A stretch of 64,000 nucleotides of DNA from Microlunatus parietis. GTDB lineage: Bacteria; Actinomycetota; Actinomycetes; Propionibacteriales; Propionibacteriaceae. Positions 57,035 to 64,000 of this stretch are shown piece after piece (the first letter of the stretch is position 1; each line of letters opens with the position of its first letter). The notes under the pieces were generated by a model that had not been told where the DNA came from, ran no database searches, and was given only the letters and a program-made list of their open reading frames with translations. Location of the stretch: positions 186,001 to 250,000 of the forward strand of contig NZ_JACCBU010000001.1 in the NCBI RefSeq assembly GCF_013407955.1, in the 5' to 3' direction. The position numbers and the translations under genes were made by a program.

Positions 57035-58657
57035 TCAGTTCGCGGCCAGAGCCGCGAGAGGCGCTACGGCGGCGTGGAACCTGTTGCCCACGAGCAGCAC
57101 GACGATCTTGTGTCTGGCTCTGGAGAAGACCACGTAGAGGAGCCGACTTGTTGTGGGGAACGGTTCTGATTCGTAGCCCATGAAGTCTCCCTCCCGCAAC
57201 ACCACGACGGTTGCGTCGGCCTCGCGTCCCTTCGTCTGGTAGAGGTTCATTAGTTGAACCTCTCGCGGGCTCAGCGCCGAGTCCGTGAGCGCCGCGTAAC
57301 TCGCCTCACGAGCTTCCGCACAGATCGCTGCAACCATCTGACGGTCATCGCGGGCGCTGCTCGTGCGTGCCGCTCGCGCGTACATCACCGAGAGCAGGGT
57401 TGCTGCTTGCTGCCAGGCGCCCGACTTCTGCGGTAGTCCGAGCGCGTCGTGTGCCGTCGCCGCTACCTCGATTACCTCCCGAATGGACCCCGCCTCGGAG
57501 AGACGCTCTCGAAGAGCGCTCAGGCGAGCTTGCAGGGTCGTGGGGCCTGAACCGTTCATCACCTGGTACGCGATGGGGGGCGCCTTCTGCCCACGTTGCG
57601 CGCTCGTCAGGAACACGGCTATCGCTTCGAGAACAATTCCCCAGGTGCCATCGCCGGTGTGGAATCGCGCCATCGCAGTCTGGGCGTCGAGGGCGGCGGC
57701 GAGCGCGTCACTGAGACCGGCAACTTCATGTTCGATCCCGTCGGCTTCAAGTGCATCCGAGAGAGCCGCGAGCATGTCGTTATGGTGCGTGAATACTGCC
57801 ACGCCCATATCTTTCGCGGCTAACTCGCTAACGACCCGTGCGACGTGACTGGTCTCGTCGGAGAGTGGTATTCCGTCTTGGATGACCAGTCTTTCGTCCT
57901 GGATGGCGGCCGCGATGGCCTCTGAGTCGAACAGGCGTCCCCTGATGGCGTTGGCGACGGCCGGGATGATCCCGGAGGGGTCTCGGAAGGAGGTTTCTGG
58001 CAGCAGGATGGTGTTCTCTGTCCCAGCGGCCGAGCAGGCTTCATCGATGCGCTCCACTCTGACGCCGTCTTCGGCGAGGAACGTGTAGATGCACTGGTTC
58101 GGGTCGCCGAGCAGTATCAGCCTGCTGTCGCGGGCAATCAGCTGAAGGAGGTCTTGCTGCGCATCGCCGGTGTCCTGAAATTCGTCGACGATAACGAGGC
58201 CCCATCGGGTGCGAAGGTGTTCTGCGACAGCAGGTGCGGCCTGAGCGATTTCGAGTGTGAGCGGGATGAGCCTGCTGTATCCGATCTCGTGCTGGGCCAG
58301 CCCGAGCTTCTCGCGAGCGGGGCTGACGAGGACGGCGTCGCCGTGTCCGACCAGATTCCCGAATCTCCGGACCACGGAGAACGCGAGCGAGTGGAACGTC
58401 ATGATGTCCACCTGGGAGCCTCGGCGGCCGAGAATCTCATTTGCGCGGGAGGCTATGCGCGCCACCGAGGAACGAGAGAACGAGAGGAACAGGACCCGAT
58501 CGTGGGGTTCGCTTTCTGCTACTCGTTCAAGATGGGCGTGAGCTGCGGCGAGCGCGCTGGTCGTCTTTCCGACACCCGCTCCGCCGAGCACGACAGTGAG
58601 TTCGGCCTGCGTCGCTACGACTCGCTGCTGCTCCGGGTTCTGCGGGGCGAATGTCAT
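57035..58657 (-). CDS. gajB: UvrD-like helicase, GajB-like (Gabija system)
   Basis: A 540-residue superfamily 1A helicase. Motifs in order: Q-motif NPEQQRVV, Walker A GGAGVGKTTSAL, Ia-like LFLSFSRSSVARI, motif II VIVDEFQDT, motif III LLGDPNQCIYTF, motif V LMNLYQTKGREAD, and motif VI LYVVFSRARHK. Length matches GajB rather than full UvrD. Its ATG overlaps the upstream OLD/TOPRIM gene stop by four bases (ATGA), the gajA-gajB order. In Gabija, GajB senses DNA ends and activates GajA. Confidence 0.82.
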   Translation of the reverse strand: MTFAPQNPEQQRVVATQAELTVVLGGAGVGKTTSALAAAHAHLERVAESEPHDRVLFLSFSRSSVARIASRANEILGRRGSQVDIMTFHSLAFSVVRRFGNLVGHGDAVLVSPAREKLGLAQHEIGYSRLIPLTLEIAQAAPAVAEHLRTRWGLVIVDEFQDTGDAQQDLLQLIARDSRLILLGDPNQCIYTFLAEDGVRVERIDEACSAAGTENTILLPETSFRDPSGIIPAVANAIRGRLFDSEAIAAAIQDERLVIQDGIPLSDETSHVARVVSELAAKDMGVAVFTHHNDMLAALSDALEADGIEHEVAGLSDALAAALDAQTAMARFHTGDGTWGIVLEAIAVFLTSAQRGQKAPPIAYQVMNGSGPTTLQARLSALRERLSEAGSIREVIEVAATAHDALGLPQKSGAWQQAATLLSVMYARAARTSSARDDRQMVAAICAEAREASYAALTDSALSPREVQLMNLYQTKGREADATVVVLREGDFMGYESEPFPTTSRLLYVVFSRARHKIVVLLVGNRFHAAVAPLAALAAN

Positions 58658-60375
58658 GGTAGATCAGGGATGTCGATGCGTCCGAGCGTATCGCCGCAGA
58701 CTGCTTCGATCGCGGACCGCGCGATCGGCGGCTGTCGTGTCAGTGCGTGAGCCCAGGCTGCCCCTAGCCCCTGTTTCTTGATCACTTTCGTCGCGATGAG
58801 GTGGTCCGCGATGTCGTCGTCGCCGAGATCGGGTGGCAGGGCGGGCATGCCGAAGTCTTCCAGGGTCTCGACCGTCTCTCGGAGCTGATCTCCGGGTACG
58901 CCGCGGATGAGTGCGGCCTCCACGGCGGTGCGAGTGGGAAGCACGACGAGTTGTTCGATCATTCCTGCAAGGACTCCGACTGCTGGATCTTCGTGTCCTG
59001 GCTTGTCATTGTCGACGATCGCTCGGACGTGGAATCCGAGTTCAAGGGCGATCTCGGCAATGGCTGGGAGCCGGGTAACTCCTCCGTCTGACCCTGGCGG
59101 GGCGACCAGGCGGATGCCGTTAGCGGGGAGGCTGTGGTGCGGTTCGTTCGTCTTCCGGAAGAGCCGCGACGCGAGCGCGCCGTACCCCTCGACATCGAGC
59201 GGCCCCTCCAGGAGGACAACGGTTCTCGCGCTCAGCGCTGCGAGAAGCTGCTCCAGGATGAGCCTCCGGTTGACTCGGCCCGTCTTGTCCGTGACTGCAG
59301 AGAGCTGGTGCTGTCGTCTCTCGCCGTGGCTGACCGTGAGCCGAACCAGCTCACCGGGATCGAATGCTCGTACTACCTCAGGACGGCGCGTTGTGAGGAT
59401 CGCTTGCCCTGCCGTTACGTGGATGAGCCGCGCCATGTGTTCAGATGACGATGCGTCAAGGCGATCTCCGAAGTCATCGCCGATGATGACGACGCCTGAT
59501 TGTGCATCTCGCGCGGCTGCGATGGCTTCAGCGGCCGAGAGCACACTCTCGAGAGTCGACCCCTGGGAACGGACGGGAAGGGCCCCGGCCGCACCCATCG
59601 AGATCGCTGGTTGAAGCGCTCTGAGGAGGGCAGCCATAGAACCGTCATCCGCCAGAAAACTGATGTCGGCGGAGTCATCGATACCGAAGAGAGTCTGCGG
59701 TCCGGAATCAATGACCTTATCCAGAACGCTAGTGACCACCTCCGTCTCAGAGAACGACCCGGTTGCAGCATGGACGGCCGAATCCAGATCGGTGAGGGCG
59801 CTGTCCAGGCCACCAGGATCGGCATCAGCAAGGAGTGCTCTCAGGACTCCCTCTGCCCGCAGCTGGAGAGCCGGCGCACTGTCAACGAACTGGACAGGCA
59901 GAGACTCACGCTCGATCCGGCTCGCCTTCTTGAACACACCGGCAGCGGGATCACTTCGCGCCGGGTAATCGACCCAGTGCTCGCCGGTGTCCGTATCGAG
60001 GTCATATCGTGCGCGATAGCACAGACGTACGCCCAGAACCGCGTCGCCCGCGTTGCTTGGCGTGGCGATCTCCCCGGTTGCCCGGTCGAACGTTTCCAGA
60101 TTCTCGCTGAGAAGAGTTTCGAGGTCCTCCCCGAGGTCGAGGAGAGTCACCTCTACCTCCGTCAAGGACTCTTCATCGCCGTCAGCAGGTCGGTAGACGT
60201 CGAGAGGATTCACGCGGGACCGAGTACTGCGGGCGTCGAGAACCCGGCGCAGGGCCTCGACGATGTCAGTGCGGCCCGCCTGCGGCTCACCTGCAAGCAC
60301 CATGTTCTCTGGCACCACGAGCGCTGCATGGCGATAACCCCGGAAACGTCCGATACGGATGCGCGCGACCCTCAT
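58654..60375 (-). CDS. gajA: OLD-family ATPase/TOPRIM nuclease, GajA-like (Gabija system)
   Basis: A 573-residue protein. N-terminal ABC-like ATPase: RIGRFRGYRHAALVV, then a Walker A position reading GEPQAGRTD (Arg instead of the invariant Lys), and a Walker B-like VVIIGDDFGDRLD near residue 298. C-terminal TOPRIM nuclease with all acidic residues: VVLLEGPLDVEGYGAL (Glu) and IVDNDKPG (Asp-x-Asp). GajA proteins nick phage DNA when nucleotide pools fall. The altered Walker A may still bind ATP weakly or mark an actinobacterial variant. Start 60375 has AAGGAG seven bases upstream. Confidence 0.82.
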   Translation of the reverse strand: MRVARIRIGRFRGYRHAALVVPENMVLAGEPQAGRTDIVEALRRVLDARSTRSRVNPLDVYRPADGDEESLTEVEVTLLDLGEDLETLLSENLETFDRATGEIATPSNAGDAVLGVRLCYRARYDLDTDTGEHWVDYPARSDPAAGVFKKASRIERESLPVQFVDSAPALQLRAEGVLRALLADADPGGLDSALTDLDSAVHAATGSFSETEVVTSVLDKVIDSGPQTLFGIDDSADISFLADDGSMAALLRALQPAISMGAAGALPVRSQGSTLESVLSAAEAIAAARDAQSGVVIIGDDFGDRLDASSSEHMARLIHVTAGQAILTTRRPEVVRAFDPGELVRLTVSHGERRQHQLSAVTDKTGRVNRRLILEQLLAALSARTVVLLEGPLDVEGYGALASRLFRKTNEPHHSLPANGIRLVAPPGSDGGVTRLPAIAEIALELGFHVRAIVDNDKPGHEDPAVGVLAGMIEQLVVLPTRTAVEAALIRGVPGDQLRETVETLEDFGMPALPPDLGDDDIADHLIATKVIKKQGLGAAWAHALTRQPPIARSAIEAVCGDTLGRIDIPDLP

Positions 60376-60896
60376 TGGCTACTCCTTGCATGCCCCCCCA
60401 ATGCAAGCTGAGCGCTCGGCTCGCAACGGGACGATGAGCGTGAATCAACGGACCTTCTCCCGCTCGGAACCGGCGGCTCCCATGCCTATCGTCCCACGGA
60501 CTGTGGTCAGTACCAGGCGGCGACGCACCATGGCCGTCCCGTGAAGACACGCGACGACAGGTTCCGTACAAGCGTCCGAAGTGGCAGCTCGGCCTCGTTT
60601 CCGTCTGGTTCCGCAGTTCACGCGACCACGCGGCGTCGCCGGCAGGCTGCATGGTTTGCATGACCGTGGTCCCGTGCCTGGGCGCCTGCCCGCGTCGAGA
60701 ACTGTCACGGCGTCACGGGCGCCTATGGCAACCAGTTCGTGCGTTCGCGCGTCAGAGGAGCTTCGGTTGATGCGCCTCGACGTGTCTCAGCCCGATCGCG
60801 AAACAGCGCGGCTACAGTTGGGACTGAACGACAGCTCTCGTCCGTTCGGCACCGAGGGCGTAGATCGCCGGACGGATCATCGAGACGAGGCTGGAC
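60376..60896. other. Intergenic region between the Gabija-like operon and the ParB-like gene
   Basis: About 520 bp with no credible gene. It holds an inverted repeat CTTGCAT/ATGCAAG (60385-60391 and 60401-60407, spacer of seven C within nine bases) just upstream of the gajA ribosome site. A second copy of the TGCATGGTTTGCATGA motif lies at 60648-60663. Two divergent promoters must lie here; a TACAGT (60813-60818) may be the -10 of the rightward gene. Confidence 0.55.
60648..60663. repeat. TGCATGGTTTGCATGA, second copy of the island repeat
   Basis: Matches 56984-56999 at 15 of 16 bases, in the same orientation, and is again followed by TGGTCCC. The two copies lie on either side of the Gabija-like operon, 3.66 kb apart. 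Confidence 0.6.
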
Positions 60897-62414
60897 ATGG
60901 CTTACGAGCAGCTACCCATCGTGGAGGTCGAGCTGAGCCGGCTCCTGCTCGACCTGGAGAACTACCGCATCCCGACTCGTCGCGACGATGAAGCCGGAGC
61001 CTTGAAGTATCTGTTCGCTTCCGAGGACGTCCTCGGCGCGGCGCGGCTGATCCTTCGCGACGGCTACTTCGACAACGAGGTGCCGATCGTGATCGCGGCG
61101 GAGTCACGGGACGAGCCGCCTTCGTACATCGTCCTGGAAGGCAACCGGCGCGTCAGCGCACTCAAGGCTCTCTACGACCCGACGATCGTGCCTGGTCACG
61201 AAGCCGAGGTTCGCTCACTGCTCAAGCGGTACGCAGTCGAGGCAGAAAACCTCCCCGAGCGAATCCGCGTGATCGTGGCGCCTGATCGCGCGACCGCCGC
61301 CCCGCACGTTGCCCGACTGCACACTGGCATCTCCAAGAAGCGGTGGAGCCGCGACCAACAAGCAACCTTCTACTACTCACTCGTGGACGACCAGACGACT
61401 GTGGAGGACGTCAAGGCGCAGTACCCCGATGTCGAGGTCGCAAGGTTCATGAAGATGGCTGTGATGCGACGCTTCCTTGCCGCTGCGCCATTCTCCGATC
61501 ACACCCTCCGGCAGTACGCCGCCAGCGACGACTTGGCGATGTCGGCCTTTGAGTACGCGTACCGAAGTAAGGACATCGCGGCTGCGATCGGGGTGGAGTT
61601 CGATAGAGACGGCATGTTGCTTCCTCGGTCCTCAACTCCCGAAAAGATCGCGTCGAAACTTCCAAAGAAGAAGCTCGGTGCATTGGAGTATCTAGTCGGG
61701 GAGTTTCGCGCTGGAAGGCTCAACACCCGCTCTCCGGAGCTCAAGAAGCGTGATGACGCCTACCAGCCGTTCGTGGACCGTCTCAACGGTGTACCCACTA
61801 CAGCAACGCCGACACCATCACCCGCCGCGCCCGCACCACCGACTCCGCCTGGACCGTCGCAAGGTGTCAGCCACGGAATGCCTCCAAGCGGTCCCGGTAG
61901 CGCGACCGGCGGGGCAACGCCACCCCAGCCTGAGCCTCCGAGCGGAGCAGGAAGCCGTGGACCGAACCATCCAGACACAAAGGACACGCTCGATCTGTCT
62001 GGCCTCGACTACGAGAACGCACCACTGAACCTCAAACTGCGCTACTTCGAGCTACGACGGATCAACCTGGGAAACTTGCCTATCGCGTCCGCGATCCTAT
62101 TGCGCTCTGTTCTCGAAGCCACCATCAAGGTCCATTTCGAGGGCTCTGCAACGCCCGCGACAGGCGAGTTGAGTGCGGTTTTCAAAGTGGTCGCGCAAAC
62201 CTATGGCTCGGAGAAGACTCTCAAATCGACCATCGGCGCCATACAGTCGGGAAACGCCCACAAACATGGCTCTATCCAGTGGTTCAATCTCATCGCGCAC
62301 AGCGCAGATGCGTCAGTGACCGCAGAGGACGTTCGGCAGGCGTGGAAGGTGGTCAATCCGCTGCTCAGGCGCTTGTTGCGTCCGCCATTACAGTCTGCCC
62401 CTGCAACGCCTTGA
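60897..62414 (+). CDS. ParB/Srx-type N-terminal domain protein with HEPN-like C-terminus
   Basis: A 505-residue protein. Residues about 5-120 carry a ParB/sulfiredoxin-like domain: LSRLLLDLENYRIPTR, DGYFDNEVPIVIA and YIVLEGNRRVSALKAL (the ExNRR motif that binds phosphate or CTP-like ligands). A helical middle follows, then a Pro/Gly/Ser-rich linker (about 305-365). The C-terminal about 125 residues are helical: ASAILLRSVLEATIKVHF, QSGNAHKHGSIQWFNLIAHS and DVRQAWKVVNPLLRRLL, resembling HEPN/DUF4145-type RNase-related domains. Tails overlap the methylase gene by 50 bp convergently. Role probably defensive or regulatory, not plasmid partition. Confidence 0.65.
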   Translation: MAYEQLPIVEVELSRLLLDLENYRIPTRRDDEAGALKYLFASEDVLGAARLILRDGYFDNEVPIVIAAESRDEPPSYIVLEGNRRVSALKALYDPTIVPGHEAEVRSLLKRYAVEAENLPERIRVIVAPDRATAAPHVARLHTGISKKRWSRDQQATFYYSLVDDQTTVEDVKAQYPDVEVARFMKMAVMRRFLAAAPFSDHTLRQYAASDDLAMSAFEYAYRSKDIAAAIGVEFDRDGMLLPRSSTPEKIASKLPKKKLGALEYLVGEFRAGRLNTRSPELKKRDDAYQPFVDRLNGVPTTATPTPSPAAPAPPTPPGPSQGVSHGMPPSGPGSATGGATPPQPEPPSGAGSRGPNHPDTKDTLDLSGLDYENAPLNLKLRYFELRRINLGNLPIASAILLRSVLEATIKVHFEGSATPATGELSAVFKVVAQTYGSEKTLKSTIGAIQSGNAHKHGSIQWFNLIAHSADASVTAEDVRQAWKVVNPLLRRLLRPPLQSAPATP

Positions 62415-63273
62415 CCACACCGGCGACCGCGGGCGATGCAACGAGTAGTTCTTCGGCCTGCCCCGGATACCGCGCGGAGTAGGTCAGTTCCAAGCGGCAT
62501 TGGAAGTGCTCGCGATACAGCTTCTCAATCAGTGGAGCCGTGTCATACGTCATGAGCCAGTGCGCCTTCTCCACCGTATTGACGATCGCCGCGAGGGCTG
62601 CGTGATCGCGCCCGTCGAACGCGTTGAGGTAGAGCTGAGACCCCGCCTGAACATAGGGCGGATCGATGTACATAAATGCTCGATCGTCCTGAGCGTAACG
62701 CTGGATCACTGTCCTGCCGTCAAGGTCTGAGACCGTGATCTGATCGGCCAAGCCTCCGATCGCAGTCAATCGTTCGATGAGCGTTTCGCGATTGAAGCGG
62801 GCGTCAATCTTGTATCTCCCTTCCTGCCGCTGACCGCCGATAACTCCGGCATTCAGAATCCCTGAACGATTGGTCCTGTTCAGAAAGAAGAAGGCGAACC
62901 CGAGGCGGAGTGAATCTCGCTCATCGCGCGATCTGTATATCTCTCGCTGCTTCTGCCATTCAGCGATCGTAAGTGGGACGGACGCAACCATTTCAACGAA
63001 GCTGGCATTGTCTCCGACCGCAGATTTCCAGAAGGCGTACACCGCAGGGTCAATGTCGTTGACAACCAGTTCTTCGACAATGCCCTCACGGAGCAACGCA
63101 ATCCCAGCTCCCACGCCACCGGCATATGGCTCGATATAACGTGCACGCTCGACCCTGAGAGCATCGATGATGTCGCCAAAGAAGCCAGCGAGCGCCGCCT
63201 TTCCTCCCGGATAGCGGAGCGGCGAGAGCGTTCCGTACCGACGTGACGCGACAACCCGCAGCGTGTCACTCAT
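62365..63273 (-). CDS. dam: D12-class DNA adenine methylase (Dam-like)
   Basis: A 302-residue N6-adenine methyltransferase. Seen: SPLRYPGGKAALAGFF (SAM-binding FxGGK-type start), YIEPYAGGVGAGIALLREG, VNDIDPAVYAFW, NRTNRSGILNAGVIGG, and catalytic DPPY in FMYIDPPYVQAGSQLYLN. All family motifs are intact. Dam-type enzymes usually methylate GATC, but the target here is not proven. ATG 63273 overlaps the zinc-finger gene stop (TGATG) with GGAAGGAG upstream. No cognate restriction gene is adjacent. Confidence 0.92.
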   Translation of the reverse strand: MSDTLRVVASRRYGTLSPLRYPGGKAALAGFFGDIIDALRVERARYIEPYAGGVGAGIALLREGIVEELVVNDIDPAVYAFWKSAVGDNASFVEMVASVPLTIAEWQKQREIYRSRDERDSLRLGFAFFFLNRTNRSGILNAGVIGGQRQEGRYKIDARFNRETLIERLTAIGGLADQITVSDLDGRTVIQRYAQDDRAFMYIDPPYVQAGSQLYLNAFDGRDHAALAAIVNTVEKAHWLMTYDTAPLIEKLYREHFQCRLELTYSARYPGQAEELLVASPAVAGVVKALQGQTVMADATSA

Positions 63274-63467
63274 CAGGACTCCTTCCCCGCTCGATGCGCG
63301 GCGACTCGACAGCGAGCCGAGCAGAAGCGCGCATCACCTCGCCCGAGGAACGCCTGATCGCAGCGCTCGCAGTTACGCCACGCCTTACGGCGACGTAGCC
63401 GCTCATGACGCAGCGCTCGATCAACGTCAGTGAGGCCCGCGTCGCTCAGGCTCGTGAAGTCCTGCAT
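63273..63467 (-). CDS. Small zinc-finger protein upstream of the methylase
   Basis: A 64-residue protein from ATG 63467. The C-terminal half has CERCDQAFLGRGDARFCSAR and CRVAAHRA, a C-x2-C...C-x3-C zinc finger of the type found in CGNR-like and HNH-associated proteins, after a basic helix (RHERLRRRKAWRN). It is co-transcribed with the methylase and may help it bind DNA. Upstream in-frame starts would lengthen it to 91 residues. Confidence 0.6.
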   Translation of the reverse strand: MQDFTSLSDAGLTDVDRALRHERLRRRKAWRNCERCDQAFLGRGDARFCSARCRVAAHRAGKES

Positions 63468-63604
63468 GTAACGGATACTACTCGTAAGGACATCACAGAG
63501 CCATCGACACGCCGAATCGATGCGGTACACCGTGAAGGGACGCGCCAACCGAATGCGACTGTGTCGTGGTCAGTGCCCTATGGCGCGGTGGGCTCGCCTG
63601 CGCG

Positions 63605-63934
63605 TCACCGCGAGGACGGCACCGGTTGCCGTTCGCGACGCTCCCCCGCACGGACACTTATGAGCTGGATCAGACTGACGGGGCCGATCCAAAGGAACTT
63701 GAAGGCGTTCCAGACGAACACCAGGACCAGCAGGTAGAGCCAACCGGGACCCCCGTCGTTGATGATCGTGGTGCAGATCGCCGCGGCGTAGAAGTAGACC
63801 CCGGCGAGCAGCATCGCGGGGACGCCCCACTTCAGGCCGCGCCGTGTGCGGATCGCGTTGAGCAGCAGGTTCGTGGGTGCGTAGCGGAGTACGCCATAGC
63901 CTCGTGCGCTGAGCGCCACGGACGTCCGGAGCAT
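63605..63934 (-). CDS. Small conserved membrane protein
   Basis: A 109-residue protein with two transmembrane helices ([20 protein letters not shown] and [20 protein letters not shown]). The cytosolic N-terminus, [20 protein letters not shown], recurs in small actinobacterial membrane proteins, sometimes misnamed sulfate permease. Role unknown. Start 63934. Whether it belongs to the island or the chromosome cannot be told from the window. Confidence 0.65.
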   Translation of the reverse strand: MLRTSVALSARGYGVLRYAPTNLLLNAIRTRRGLKWGVPAMLLAGVYFYAAAICTTIINDGGPGWLYLLVLVFVWNAFKFLWIGPVSLIQLISVRAGERRERQPVPSSR

Positions 63935-64000
63935 TGCAGGCCTCTTTCCTCGTCATAGCGCGACGGTGTTCCGTCGTGGAGGCGGCTATGAACCGAGTGC

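Noticed and set aside
60897..62414. Chromosome or plasmid partition protein ParB
   Set aside because: It lacks the ParB HTH and C-terminal dimer domain, has a HEPN-like end, and has no parA or parS-like array nearby.

Overview
The window is high-GC actinobacterial DNA. The evidence is GTG/TTG starts, ATGA/GTGA/TGATG-coupled operons, leaderless promoters, Tat-dependent secretion, an actinobacterial-type UvrA-like protein and a LacI/ABC/GH3 sugar locus. A Propionibacteriales-type soil actinomycete is my best guess, but no marker gene fixes the genus. About 94 copies of the palindrome TGATCA, by eye count, run through the first 56.9 kb and only one lies in the last 7 kb. The window therefore seems to hold three kinds of DNA: a domesticated or older prophage, the chromosome core, and a recently acquired island.

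Region 1 (1-18.9 kb) is the right part of a siphovirus-type prophage, transcribed leftward except for its repressor. From right to left it holds: a rightward XRE repressor facing a leftward Cro-like XRE gene; a tightly overlapping early operon (PD-(D/E)XK exonuclease, RecT annealing protein, RusA resolvase, HNH proteins, a SAM methyltransferase, many small proteins, and two paralogous helical-hairpin proteins resembling Acb2/Tad1 cyclic-nucleotide sponges); and then terminase, portal, protease, capsid, connector, tail terminator, tail tube, tail chaperones and a tape measure with sixteen 11-residue repeats that runs off the left edge. No integrase or lysis genes are in view, so they should lie further left. 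The repressor is the last phage gene and stops 9 bp before a chromosomal thiolase gene. This is the geometry of an integration-dependent immunity phage.

Region 2 (18.9-56.8 kb) is chromosome. It carries: a fadA-fadB beta-oxidation pair; dxs (isoprenoid precursors); a small gene with a LexA-box-like promoter; heme A synthase ctaA; a MarR regulator with a fused two-in-one ABC exporter; an MFS exporter; a UvrA-like ABC protein; a LacI-controlled sugar locus (Tat lipoprotein binding protein, two permeases, GH3 glycosidase, YesL-like membrane protein); a CpdA-type phosphodiesterase divergent from a TIR-like (CAP12/PycTIR type) probable NADase; a GntR-ABC ATPase pair; an NfeD-flotillin pair; an S9 peptidase; PhoD with a coupled FN3 protein; an MFS/AraC pair; two Nudix hydrolases; a truncated formyltransferase; and a lipoprotein.

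Region 3 (56.9-64 kb) is an island. It begins at a 42-nt 3' fragment of a tRNA-Pro(GGG) gene, a typical tyrosine-integrase att scar, and its base composition is visibly less GC-rich. It carries a Gabija-like pair (OLD/TOPRIM nuclease with an unusual Walker A, then a UvrD-like helicase) bracketed by TGCAT repeats. Next comes a ParB/Srx-type protein with a HEPN-like C-terminal region, convergent with a zinc-finger/Dam-type adenine methylase operon. The last gene is a small membrane protein. The island's other end is outside the window.
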